A DNA stretch of 64,000 nt from Agromyces laixinhei (GCF_006337065.1 NZ_CP040872.1:248001-312000); one strand, 5' to 3'; positions 42,998-51,410 are shown, counted from the first letter of the stretch. The notes: generated by a model not told the origin, from the letters alone. Numbers and translations: made by a program.

Positions 42998-43114
42998 TCA
43001 GCCGAGGATCGTCGGCGTGCGGCGGTAGCCGTCGCGGCCGAACTGCACGAGCGCAGCGGAGATCGCCGCGACGGCGCCCATCGCAAGCACAGCGAGGAAC
43101 AGGATCGAGAACAT
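42998..43114 (-). CDS. Very small membrane protein (38 aa)
   Basis: Reads MFSILFLAVLAMGAVAAISA followed by ALVQFGRDGYRRTPTILG. One transmembrane helix of about 22 residues is followed by a short basic tail with DGYRRTPT, a tail seen in tiny hypothetical membrane proteins of many actinobacteria. GGGAGG lies 7 nt before the ATG. The function of this protein group is unknown to me. Confidence 0.7.
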   Translation of the reverse strand: MFSILFLAVLAMGAVAAISAALVQFGRDGYRRTPTILG

Positions 43115-43382
43115 GGCGCACCTCCCTTCACTCTGTCTTCATGCTTGATGTCTGCAAGGATCTGACGAATCCTCAATGAATCCTGCCGACCTGGATCGAG
43201 GACGTCGTCAGGGCGACCACCGAACCCGGCGTCGGCGTACCGGCAAGGGTCAGCACCGATGGTGCGGGCGCGCGCTCGTCACGACGAACGAGGTCGCCTC
43301 GACCGCCGGCGGTGCGGCCGGATAGGGTGAACCGACCGGCGCGCCGAGGGCGGCGCGCCCACCCCCTACGGTTGGAGACCCG

Positions 43383-43868
43383 GTGAGGCGAGCAGTCGGC
43401 AGAACCGGCACGCACGGCGCACCCGTCGCTGCCGGAACGCTCGCGGCCTTCGCTGTTCTGCTGCTGAGCGGATGCGTCGCGGCTCCCGCTCCGCCACCGG
43501 TCACGATCGTCGCGACCGTGACGGCAACCCCGAAGCCCGCACCGACGACCACGCCGGCACCTGTTCCCGCGGAGCCGGCTCCGGCACCGGCGCCCGAGCC
43601 CGTGCCGAACGCGCCGGCGCCCGTCTACGAACCCGGTCCGGCGGTCGACCTCGGCGCCCGCGACGGGGCCAACGGCTCCCCGGCCCTCGATGGCACCGGC
43701 ATGCCGGTCAGCTACGTCGTCGTCTCGGGCGACAGCTTCTTCGACATCGCGCAGCGCTTCGACCTGCCGCAGCAGCAATTGCTGCGCATGAACCCGCAGG
43801 TGCACGACTTCGGCGAGCACGTCTACATCGGCGACGTCATCAACCTCGACTGGACCAAGACCGGCTGA
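43383..43868 (+). CDS. LysM-domain lipoprotein
   Basis: A 161-residue exported protein. A signal peptide ends in the lipobox LLSGC; a Pro-Ala-Thr-rich linker of about 65 residues follows, then a C-terminal LysM domain (YVVVSGDSFFDIAQRFDLPQQQLLRMNP) that should bind peptidoglycan. No catalytic domain is present. The GTG at 43383 has TTGGAGA upstream. Convergent with efeB. Confidence 0.85.
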   Translation: MRRAVGRTGTHGAPVAAGTLAAFAVLLLSGCVAAPAPPPVTIVATVTATPKPAPTTTPAPVPAEPAPAPAPEPVPNAPAPVYEPGPAVDLGARDGANGSPALDGTGMPVSYVVVSGDSFFDIAQRFDLPQQQLLRMNPQVHDFGEHVYIGDVINLDWTKTG

Positions 43869-43901
43869 CCCACGAACAGGCCACCACGGCGACGCCCGGC
43901 G

Positions 43902-45302
43902 TCAGCTGAAGAGCGCCTGCCCCACGAACTCGCCTTCGGCGACGCCGCCCGGCACCGCGAAGATCGCGGAACCGACGTGCTTCAGATACTCGTTCAGGCC
44001 GTCGCTCGCGAGGCTCCGCTGCACGTCGATGAACTGCTGCGGCGAACGCTGGAACGACAGGAAGAAGAGCCCCGCGTCGAGCCGGCCGAGCGAGTCGTTG
44101 CCGTCGACGAAGTTGTATCCCCTGCGGAGCATACGGGCGCCGTTGTTCGAGGTCGGATGCGCGAGTCGCACGTGTGCGTTGGTGTCGATGAGCGGGGCAT
44201 CGGTCGCGCCGGTCTTCTCGAAGTCGGGTTCGCTGAACTCGGTGCCGCCCGAGAGCGGCGCGCCTTCTCCCTTCGACCGCCCCACGAGCATCTCCTGCTC
44301 GCCGAGCTGCACGCGATCCCAGTTCTCGATGATCATGCGGATGCGACGTGCCACGAGATAGGAGCCGCCGTCGAGCCATGCCGGCTCGTCGCTCGCGCCG
44401 ACCCAGATCTGCTCGTCGACCGACGCCGTCTCCTCTGCCTTGACGTTCGCGGTACCGTCCTTGAAGCCGAAGAGGTTGCGGGGCGTCGCCTGCGTCGTCG
44501 AGGTCGACGAGGTGCGGCCGAAGCCGAGCTGCGACCAGCGCAGGCTCGCGCGGCCGAAGGCGATGCGGCTGAGGTTGCGGATCGCGTGCACGGCCACCTG
44601 CGGATCGTCGGCGCATGCCTGAACGCAGAGATCGCCGCCCGAGATCTCGGGCACGAGTGCATCGCCCTGGAACCGCGGCAACGGCTCGAGCAACGGGGGT
44701 CGCCGTGCGGCGAGGCCGAAGCGGTCGGCGCCTGCCGCGTCGGCGAAGAGGCCCGGGCCGAACCCGAACGTGATCGTCAGCCCGCTCGCAGGCAGTCCGA
44801 GCGCCTCGCCCGTGTCGGCCGGCGGCGCGTAGTCGGAGCCGCCGACGGCGCCGCCATCTGCGACCTCGAGGCCCTGGGTCAGGCGGGCCGCGGCGTCCGT
44901 CCAGTCTTCGAGCAGTGCGATCAGGCCGTCGCGGTCGAGCATCTCGGCGACGTCGAAGGCAGCGAAGTGCAGACGGTCCTGCGCGGGGGTCACGATGCCG
45001 GCCTGATGCGCCCCGAAGAACGGGTACACGGATGCCGCGGCGCCCGGCGCATCCGCCCCGCTGGTCGCGGCGACCGCGACACCGGCCCCCGCTGCCGCAC
45101 CGACGACAGCGCCCGCCGCGCCCGCGCCGAGGAATCCGAAGAGCTGGCGACGGCTGACACCCGAGGCCGAGGCCGAAGCCGAGGCGGAAGCCGCGGCGGA
45201 AGCCGCGGCGGGATCGGCTGCGAACCCGGCAACGGCCTCGGGGTGCACCTCGGCCGGCGACACGCCCTGCGCGTCACCGGCCGTCGAGGGAGATTCGTCC
45301 AT
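43902..45302 (-). CDS. efeB: EfeB, DyP-type heme peroxidase of the EfeUOB system
   Basis: A secreted dye-decolorising-type heme peroxidase of 466 residues that takes part in iron uptake. A twin-arginine signal (SRRQLFGFLGAGAAGAVVG) sits unusually far in, behind an Ala-Ser repeat stretch (ASASASASAS). The DyP motif GFKDGTAN is present, with the downstream basic residues and MLRRGYNF. It starts in TGATG, one base overlapping the efeO stop, so it is cotranslated. Third gene of the iron operon. Confidence 0.94.
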   Translation of the reverse strand: MDESPSTAGDAQGVSPAEVHPEAVAGFAADPAAASAAASASASASASGVSRRQLFGFLGAGAAGAVVGAAAGAGVAVAATSGADAPGAAASVYPFFGAHQAGIVTPAQDRLHFAAFDVAEMLDRDGLIALLEDWTDAAARLTQGLEVADGGAVGGSDYAPPADTGEALGLPASGLTITFGFGPGLFADAAGADRFGLAARRPPLLEPLPRFQGDALVPEISGGDLCVQACADDPQVAVHAIRNLSRIAFGRASLRWSQLGFGRTSSTSTTQATPRNLFGFKDGTANVKAEETASVDEQIWVGASDEPAWLDGGSYLVARRIRMIIENWDRVQLGEQEMLVGRSKGEGAPLSGGTEFSEPDFEKTGATDAPLIDTNAHVRLAHPTSNNGARMLRRGYNFVDGNDSLGRLDAGLFFLSFQRSPQQFIDVQRSLASDGLNEYLKHVGSAIFAVPGGVAEGEFVGQALFS

Positions 45303-46507
45303 CAGACCCCGAGCACCGTCGCGGTCAGCTGCGAGAGCGGCTCTGCGAGGGCGTTGACCTCGTCGCTGAGCGTCTTCTTGTCGGCGTCGGTCAGGGTCGC
45401 ATAGTCGACGAAGCCCGACTCGAGCGAGCCGTACGCGGCGAGGGCGGCCTCGAGGGCGGCGAACTGCTCGTCGATCTCGGTGGCGAGCGCGGCGCCCTCG
45501 TCGCCCTTCGACTCGGCGAGCGCGCGCACCGCGCCGAACGCGACGCCGGCGCCCTGCACGTTGGCTGCGAAGTCCGAGAGGTCGGTGCCCGACCACCAGT
45601 CCTCTTCACCGGTGATCTTGCCCGAGGCGACTTCGTCGAGCAGCGCGATCGCGCCGTTCGAGATGGCGTCGAGCGAGACGGTGAAGTCGTCGGCGGTCAC
45701 GAGGTCGTGGAGCTCGGTGACATCCGCGACGAGGCCGTCGGCGTAGGCCTGACGCTCGTCAGGGGTCGACGGCGCCCAGTCGAGGAACGCGTCCTGCCCA
45801 TCGGAGTTGAGGTCCCCGGCCGCCGGCGGCCAGAGGTCCTTCTCGATGCGGTGGAAGCCGGTCCACTCGAGGCCGTCGGCAACGGCGTCGACCTCGCGGA
45901 AGTCGATCTTCGGGTCGAGGTCGCCGAACGCCTCGGCGGTGGGCTCGATGCGCTCGTAGGGCACACGGGTCGATGCGAAGAGCGCGCGAGCGGTCTCGTC
46001 GTCGCCGGCAGTGTACGCCGCGGCGAAGGCCTCGACGAGCGGCAGCAGCTCGGCCGATTGCGAACGCACGTAGGCGAGGTACTCGGTGACGGCCTGGTCG
46101 GTGAGCTCCTGCTCGTCGGCCGACACCTCGGAGGCCTCGCCAGTCACCGTGAACTCGGCGAGCCCGATCGGTGCGCCGACCTGCTGGAACTTGCACGCCG
46201 TGTAGTACGTGCCCGGCTCGAGCTGCGCGATGAAGTCGACCTCCTGGCCCGGCGTGACGTTCTCCTTCTCGCCGACGATGCGCAGCTGGTCGTCGGCGAG
46301 GATCTCGAACTCGTTCACGTCGCTGCCGTTGTTGGCGAGCGAGAAGGTCACGGCGCCCGCGGGCGCGGTGGCGACGGCCACGGAGCATCCGTCATCGGTG
46401 ATGTCGACCGAAATCGCCGAGGCGAGGTCGGCTTTCGCAACGCAGCCGGTGAGGGCGAGCGCGAATGCGGTCACGGCAGCGGATGTCGCGAGGGCGCGTC
46501 GGGTCAT
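45302..46507 (-). CDS. efeO: EfeO, periplasmic-type iron-binding lipoprotein
   Basis: A 401-residue lipoprotein (lipobox LTGC). An N-terminal cupredoxin-like domain (about 25-125; TYYTACKFQQVG) is followed by an M75/imelysin-like domain with the metal motif HRIE in TGFHRIEKDLW. It captures iron outside the membrane and passes it to EfeU. The start at 46507 is set by the signal peptide; the open frame upstream overlaps efeU in another frame. Middle gene of efeUOB. Confidence 0.95.
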   Translation of the reverse strand: MTRRALATSAAVTAFALALTGCVAKADLASAISVDITDDGCSVAVATAPAGAVTFSLANNGSDVNEFEILADDQLRIVGEKENVTPGQEVDFIAQLEPGTYYTACKFQQVGAPIGLAEFTVTGEASEVSADEQELTDQAVTEYLAYVRSQSAELLPLVEAFAAAYTAGDDETARALFASTRVPYERIEPTAEAFGDLDPKIDFREVDAVADGLEWTGFHRIEKDLWPPAAGDLNSDGQDAFLDWAPSTPDERQAYADGLVADVTELHDLVTADDFTVSLDAISNGAIALLDEVASGKITGEEDWWSGTDLSDFAANVQGAGVAFGAVRALAESKGDEGAALATEIDEQFAALEAALAAYGSLESGFVDYATLTDADKKTLSDEVNALAEPLSQLTATVLGV

Positions 46508-46557
46508 GAGTGCTCCTGGATTCGAGGGGTGGTGAGACGTGGGGCGATCGGTGGCGG

Positions 46558-47439
46558 TCAGTTCGCCGCCGCCGACGCGGGGGCCGGCGCAGCAGGGTCT
46601 GAGGCTGCGACGGGGGCCGGCGCAGCCGACGGCCGTCGACGGCGGTGCAGCATGCCGAGGTAGAGCGTCGTCGTGACGGCGACGTAGAGCACCCACCCGA
46701 TGACCTGCGCCCAGGTGGGCTCGGGGGTGAAGTTGAAGATGCCGGCGAGGAGTGTGGCGTACCAGCTGCCGGGTGGCACGACCTCGACGAGGCTGAACGC
46801 GTGCGTGCCCCAGCCAGGGATGACCGAGGCCTCCTGCAGGTCGCCGATGCCGTACACGAGCACGCCAGCCGCCACGAGGATGAGGAAGAGCCCGGTCCAG
46901 GTGAAGAACACCGAGAGATTGATGCGCACGAGCCCGCGCGAGATGCCCCACGAGATGACGATCGCGGTGACGATGCCGAGCAGCGCGCCGATCGTGCCGA
47001 GCACGGGGTCGCTGCCACCCGACACGTTGGCCCAGACGAAGAGGGCGGTCTCGATGCCTTCGCGGCCGACGGCGAGGGCGCCGAGCAGCACGATGGCGAA
47101 CCACGATCGGTCGACCGCGGCATCCACCTGGCCCCGCAGCTCCTTCGAGAGGCCGGCGCCGTGGGTGCCCATCCAGAAGATCATCCACGTCACGAGTGCG
47201 ACGGCGACGAGGGAGAGCACGCCGCCGAGCACCTCCTGCGCCTGGAAGGTCATCGCGTACGGGCCCCAGGTGAGCAGTGCGCCGACGCCGAGCGAGACGG
47301 CGATCGCGATGCCGATGCCGAACCAGAGCCGGCCGAAGAGGTCGCGGCGGCCGAGCTTGCCGAGGTAGGCGACGAGGATGCCGACGATGAGCCCTGCTTC
47401 GAGGCCTTCACGAAGGCCGATCAGGTAGTTGGCGAGCAC
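46558..47439 (-). CDS. efeU: EfeU, Ftr1-type iron permease
   Basis: A 293-residue, seven-helix inner-membrane iron permease. Both iron-translocating REXXE motifs are present: R10-E-G-L-E14 and R126-E-G-I-E130. The C-terminus is Ala-Pro rich. GTG at 47439 with AGGAG 7 nt upstream. First gene of the operon, 29 bp downstream of an IdeR/DtxR box, so the operon should be induced by iron starvation. Confidence 0.95.
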   Translation of the reverse strand: MLANYLIGLREGLEAGLIVGILVAYLGKLGRRDLFGRLWFGIGIAIAVSLGVGALLTWGPYAMTFQAQEVLGGVLSLVAVALVTWMIFWMGTHGAGLSKELRGQVDAAVDRSWFAIVLLGALAVGREGIETALFVWANVSGGSDPVLGTIGALLGIVTAIVISWGISRGLVRINLSVFFTWTGLFLILVAAGVLVYGIGDLQEASVIPGWGTHAFSLVEVVPPGSWYATLLAGIFNFTPEPTWAQVIGWVLYVAVTTTLYLGMLHRRRRPSAAPAPVAASDPAAPAPASAAAN

Positions 47440-47467
47440 GGGCGTCTCCTGGCACGAACGGGTGGAT

Positions 47468-47486
47468 TGAGCTAAGGCTAACCTAA
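47468..47486 (-). promoter_or_regulatory. IdeR/DtxR iron box before efeUOB
   Basis: On the minus strand TTAGGTTAGCCTTAGCTCA matches the DtxR/IdeR consensus TWAGGTWAGSCTWACCTWA at 17 of 19 positions, with a perfect left half. Iron-loaded regulator here would block transcription. Confidence 0.88.
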
Positions 47487-47525
47487 CTCTCTCGACCCCG
47501 CAGCTCACGACCGTCACATTCCACC

Positions 47526-47612
47526 CTTTTCAGGAACCTCCTCCTCGAGACGCCGCGTTCTCAGGAGAATTCGCCGCCGCCTGGCGCTTCCGGCCGAAAT
47601 TCTCCTGAAAAG
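47526..47612. promoter_or_regulatory. Repeated TTTTCAGGAGAATT-type sites between efeU and oligopeptidase B
   Basis: CTTTTCAGGA at 47526-47535, TTCTCAGGAGAATT at 47559-47571 and, inverted, AATTCTCCTGAAAAG at 47598-47612. The arms TCAGGAGAATT and AATTCTCCTGA match over 11 bp with a 26-bp spacer. Three related copies suggest cooperative binding of a regulator upstream of the peptidase gene, or a long hairpin. Confidence 0.55.
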
Positions 47613-47639
47613 AGCGGATGGGTCGGGGAGAGGGAGGCG

Positions 47640-47645
47640 TAGCGT
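47640..47645 (+). promoter_or_regulatory. -10 box TAGCGT of the oligopeptidase gene
   Basis: TAGCGT, 6 nt, GTG: leaderless arrangement. Confidence 0.45.
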
Positions 47646-47651
47646 TGGATC

Positions 47652-49802
47652 GTGCTGACTCCGCCGAAGACCGACAAGCGACCCGTCGAACGCGTGCATC
47701 ATGGCGATGTCGTCATCGACGACTACGACTGGCTGCGCGACAAGGACGACCCCGAGGTGCTCGCCCACCTGCATGAGGAGAACGCGTACACGAAGGCGGC
47801 GACCGAGCACCTCGCGATCCTGCAGGAGCAGATCTTCGACGAGATCACGACCCGCACGAAGGAGACCGACCTCAGCGTGCCGACCCGCGAGGGCGACTGG
47901 TGGTACTACACCCGCACGGTCGAGGGCCGCGAGTACGGCATCCACTGCCGCGTGGCCGCCGCCGGCCCCGACGACTGGGACCCCCCGGTGACGGATGACT
48001 CCGGCGCGCCCCTGCCGGGAGAGCAGGTGCTGCTCGACGACAACGCCGAAGCCGAGGGGCACGACTTCTACTCGCTCGGCAGTTTCGACGTCACCGCAGA
48101 CGGGTCGACGCTGCTCTACGCGACGGACCTCGAGGGCGACGAGCGGTACACGATCCGGCTGAGATCGCTCGACGGCTCGGGCCGCGAGTACGACGACGTC
48201 ATCGAGGGCACCTCGAGCGGCGCGACGTTCGACCCGAGCGGGCGCTACGTCTTCTACGCGACGGTCGACGAGTCGTGGCGGCCCGACACGATCTGGCGGC
48301 ACGAGGTCGGCACCGCGGCATCCGACGACGTCTCGGTCTTCACCGAACCCGACGAGCGCTTCTGGCTCGGCGTCGGCGTGACGCGCAGCCGCAGGTTCCT
48401 CGTCATCGAGGCGGGCTCCAACGTCACGAGCGAGACGTGGCTGCTCGACGCCGCCGAGCCGACGGGTTCGTTCACAGTGGTCTGGCCGAGGAAGGACGGG
48501 GTCGAGTACGACGTCGAACACGTCGTCGCCGGCGGCAGGGACCGGCTGCTGATCGTGCACAACGACGAGGCCGTGAACTTCGAGCTCGTGAGCGTCGCGG
48601 CATCCGACCCGCGGGGGCCGCGGCGCGTGCTGCTGCCGCACGACCCCGCCATACGACTCGAGGGCGTCGACGCGTTCCGCGACTTCGTCGCGGTCGAGTA
48701 CCGCCGCGAGGGCCTGCCGCGAGTCGCCGTCGCGAAGGTGCCGGTCGCCGGCCTCCCTGCCGACGCCACTCCCGACGACACCCTGCACGAACTCGGCTTC
48801 GACGAAGAGCTCTTCTCGGTCGGCCTGTCGGGCAACCCCGACTGGGCGCAGCCGACGCTGCGCATCGGATACACGAGCTTCGTGACCCCCTCGACCGTGT
48901 ACGACGTCGTCGTCGCGACCGGCGAACGCCGGCTGCGCAAGCGCCAGCCCGTGCTCGGCGACTTCGACGCGACCCGCTACTCGCAGCGCCGCGAATGGGC
49001 GACGGCCGACGACGGCACGCGCGTGCCGATCTCGCTCGTCTACCGGCACGATCTCGTCGACCTCGGCACCCCGGCGCCGGCGCTGCTCTACGGATACGGC
49101 TCGTACGAGCACTCGATCGACCCGGGATTCGGCATTCCGCGCCTGTCGCTGCTCGACCGCGGCATGATCTTCGCCGTGGCCCACGTGCGCGGCGGCGGTG
49201 AGATGGGCCGCCCCTGGTACGAGCACGGCAAGAAGCTCGAGAAGCGCAACACCTTCACCGACTTCGCGGCCGTCGCCCGGCACCTCATCGACGAAGACAT
49301 CACGGCGCCCGACCGGCTCGTCGCCCAGGGCGGCAGCGCCGGCGGCCTGCTCATCGGCGCCGTCGCGAACCTCGCGTCGAAGCACTTCTCGGGCTTCCTC
49401 GCCGAGGTGCCGTTCGTCGACCCGCTGACCTCGATCCTCGACCCGTCGCTGCCGCTCACCGTCATCGAATGGGACGAGTGGGGCAACCCTCTGGACGACG
49501 AGGAGGTGTACCACTACATGAAGTCGTACTCCCCCATCGAGAACGTGCACGACGGTGCCCACGGGGGGCGGCACTACCCGCCCATCTTGGCCGTGACGTC
49601 GCTGAACGACACCCGCGTGCTCTACGTCGAACCGGCGAAGTGGGTCGCTCGCCTTCGGGAGGTCGGGGCCGACCCGCTGCTGAAGATCGAGATGGCGGCC
49701 GGGCACGGCGGGGTCTCGGGCCGGTACGCGGCCTGGCGCGAGCGCGCCTTCGCCTACGCCTGGGTCATCGACGCGGCAGGGGCGCACCCGAGCGGCGAGT
49801 GA
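47652..49802 (+). CDS. ptrB: S9A serine peptidase, oligopeptidase B type
   Basis: A 716-residue prolyl-oligopeptidase-family enzyme that trims short peptides after basic residues (family knowledge). An N-terminal beta-propeller (about 1-430; DDYDWLRDKDDPEVLAHL is the family start) precedes the hydrolase domain: nucleophile QGGSAGGLL with Ser near 561, Asp in TSLNDTRV and His in AGHGG. No signal peptide, so cytosolic. Monocistronic, leaderless GTG, and a hairpin follows the stop. Confidence 0.93.
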   Translation: MLTPPKTDKRPVERVHHGDVVIDDYDWLRDKDDPEVLAHLHEENAYTKAATEHLAILQEQIFDEITTRTKETDLSVPTREGDWWYYTRTVEGREYGIHCRVAAAGPDDWDPPVTDDSGAPLPGEQVLLDDNAEAEGHDFYSLGSFDVTADGSTLLYATDLEGDERYTIRLRSLDGSGREYDDVIEGTSSGATFDPSGRYVFYATVDESWRPDTIWRHEVGTAASDDVSVFTEPDERFWLGVGVTRSRRFLVIEAGSNVTSETWLLDAAEPTGSFTVVWPRKDGVEYDVEHVVAGGRDRLLIVHNDEAVNFELVSVAASDPRGPRRVLLPHDPAIRLEGVDAFRDFVAVEYRREGLPRVAVAKVPVAGLPADATPDDTLHELGFDEELFSVGLSGNPDWAQPTLRIGYTSFVTPSTVYDVVVATGERRLRKRQPVLGDFDATRYSQRREWATADDGTRVPISLVYRHDLVDLGTPAPALLYGYGSYEHSIDPGFGIPRLSLLDRGMIFAVAHVRGGGEMGRPWYEHGKKLEKRNTFTDFAAVARHLIDEDITAPDRLVAQGGSAGGLLIGAVANLASKHFSGFLAEVPFVDPLTSILDPSLPLTVIEWDEWGNPLDDEEVYHYMKSYSPIENVHDGAHGGRHYPPILAVTSLNDTRVLYVEPAKWVARLREVGADPLLKIEMAAGHGGVSGRYAAWRERAFAYAWVIDAAGAHPSGE

Positions 49803-49812
49803 ACGACGGCGT

Positions 49813-49832
49813 GCGGATGTCGCGACATCCGC
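49813..49832 (+). terminator. Palindromic hairpin after the oligopeptidase gene
   Basis: GCGGATGT-CGCG-ACATCCGC, a perfect 8-bp stem with a 4-nt loop, 10 bp after the stop codon. Confidence 0.65.
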
Positions 49833-49931
49833 TCACCCATGGATGATTGCAAAGTTCTTGCGCACAGGATGCATGCGAACGCACCGATTCAGCGGTGAGC
49901 GAGCATCGTTCCGGATGTCGCACGCCGCTGC

Positions 49932-49937
49932 CAGACT
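49932..49937 (+). promoter_or_regulatory. -10-like box CAGACT of the flavoprotein gene
   Basis: CAGACT, 6 nt, ATG: a one-base variant of the TAGACT leaderless pattern. Confidence 0.35.
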
Positions 49938-49943
49938 GCAGAA

Positions 49944-51263
49944 ATGTCTCTTCTCTCTGAACTGAGCGAGCAACTTCCAGGCCGGGCCCATGGTCCCGGC
50001 GCAACCGAGTACGACGCCGGCCGCACCGTCTTCGCCGGCGTCGGCGAACCCGACGCGGTCGTGCGGCCGCACACCACTCAGGAGGTCGCGGCCGCGGTCG
50101 GTCTCGCCGCCGCCGCCGGCATCCCGATCGCCGTGCGGAGCGGCGGACACGGCCTCCTCCCCGTCGACGACGGGCTCATCATCGATCTCGCCGAGTTCAC
50201 CTCGATCGAGGTCGGCGTGGGCGGACTCGTCTCCGTCGGCGGCGGCGCCCACTGGGGCGATGTCGCAGCGGCCCTCGCACCGCATGGGCTGGGCATCAGC
50301 TCCGGCGACACCCGCGACGTCGGCGTGGGCGGTCTCGCCCTCGGCGGCGGCATCGGCTGGCTCGTACGCGGGCAGGGCCTCGCCATCGACGCGCTCCGCG
50401 AGGTCGAACTCGTCACCGCGAGCGGTGAGGTGCTGACCGTGAACGACACCACGCATCCCGAGCTGTTCTGGGCGCTGCGGGGCGGCGGCGGCAACTTCGG
50501 CGTGGCCACGCGGTTCGTCTTCCAGGCCTCGCCCGTTGGCGATCTCGTCAGCGCGCACGTGAACTTCGACCGGTCCGACGTGCCCGCGGTGCTGCGCGCC
50601 TGGCGCGACGTGATGCGAGCCGGCCCCGAGGAGTTGAACTCCTCGCTCATCCTGATGCCCCCGATGGGGCCCGAGATGCCCGGGGGCCCGCAACTCGCGG
50701 CGGCGCTGCTGGGTGACGAGGCGCAGCTCCGAGAATTGCTCGCGCCGGTGCTCGCACTGGCGTCGGTCGCCGAGGTCTCGATCGCGCCGAGCACCTACGG
50801 CGAGCTGCTCGAAGACGCGCCGCCCGGGCGACCACCGTTCCGGTTCGTCGGCGGCAACGGCTTCGTGCCCGACCTCACCGATGCCGCGCTCGATGCCGTC
50901 GCCGCGGCCTACGCCCGCGACGTGCCCACGATGGTGCTGCTCCGGGCTCTCGGCGGCGCGTTCTCGCGGGTCGCACCCGACGCGACGGCGGTCGCCTTCC
51001 GCGATGCCGAGACGCTCCTCATCGTCAACGGCGTGGTGCCCACCGACGCGACCGACGAGCACGTCGCGGTCGTGCAGGCCGGCAGCGATGCGGCTCTCGC
51101 ATTCACGAGCGGCGTCTACGGCAACTTCGCGACCACGTACGGCGACGAGGTCACCGCGGCGATGTACCCGCCGGCCACGCTCGAGCGCCTGCGCCGGGTC
51201 AAGGCGCAGCTCGACCCCGGCAACGTGTTCCGCCTGGGCCACAACATCACGCCGACGAGCTGA
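49944..51263 (+). CDS. FAD-dependent oxidoreductase, berberine-bridge-enzyme type
   Basis: A 439-residue flavoprotein of the FAD_binding_4 plus BBE group. The FAD domain has VRPHTTQEVAAAV, RSGGHG with the histidine that carries covalent FAD, and GGLALGGGIGWL; the C-terminal BBE segment is NVFRLGHNI. The cysteine that would give a second covalent link (GxCxxVG) is Thr here (GDTRDVG), so FAD should be bound through His only. Substrates of this group are sugars, alcohols or secondary metabolites; none can be named. It stands alone before the inositol operon. Confidence 0.88.
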   Translation: MSLLSELSEQLPGRAHGPGATEYDAGRTVFAGVGEPDAVVRPHTTQEVAAAVGLAAAAGIPIAVRSGGHGLLPVDDGLIIDLAEFTSIEVGVGGLVSVGGGAHWGDVAAALAPHGLGISSGDTRDVGVGGLALGGGIGWLVRGQGLAIDALREVELVTASGEVLTVNDTTHPELFWALRGGGGNFGVATRFVFQASPVGDLVSAHVNFDRSDVPAVLRAWRDVMRAGPEELNSSLILMPPMGPEMPGGPQLAAALLGDEAQLRELLAPVLALASVAEVSIAPSTYGELLEDAPPGRPPFRFVGGNGFVPDLTDAALDAVAAAYARDVPTMVLLRALGGAFSRVAPDATAVAFRDAETLLIVNGVVPTDATDEHVAVVQAGSDAALAFTSGVYGNFATTYGDEVTAAMYPPATLERLRRVKAQLDPGNVFRLGHNITPTS

Positions 51264-51342
51264 GCCCGCCGGGCTGAATCAGCCGAGCGGATGCCGCGGC
51301 GCACGCCACGCGGCATCCGCTCGTTCATGCGTGGCACTACTT

Positions 51343-51352
51343 TGTCAGGACA
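51343..51352. promoter_or_regulatory. IolR-like operator upstream of iolC
   Basis: TGTCAGGACA; read on the minus strand, TGTCCTGACA matches all ten positions of the Corynebacterium IolR motif as I recall it (KGWCHTRACA). It lies 59 bp before iolC, near an extended -10-like TGTGTAAACT (51356-51365). Confidence 0.65.
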
Positions 51353-51410
51353 TTCTGTGTAAACTGAGGGCGATCGCCCGCGGCTCCGGCAGAAAGTTGT
51401 ACATCGCAGT

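Noticed and set aside
43173..43820. 215-codon - strand frame opposite the LysM lipoprotein gene
   Set aside because: No motifs; the + strand has a lipobox and a LysM domain. The spacer 43115-43382 shows no convincing gene.
47514..49787. 757-codon - strand frame opposite oligopeptidase B
   Set aside because: Antisense shadow of a gene with complete catalytic motifs.
51360..51365. TAAACT as a firm -10 for the iol operon
   Set aside because: No -35 at a proper distance; TTGTCA is only 12 bp upstream. Kept only as a remark with the IolR-like site.
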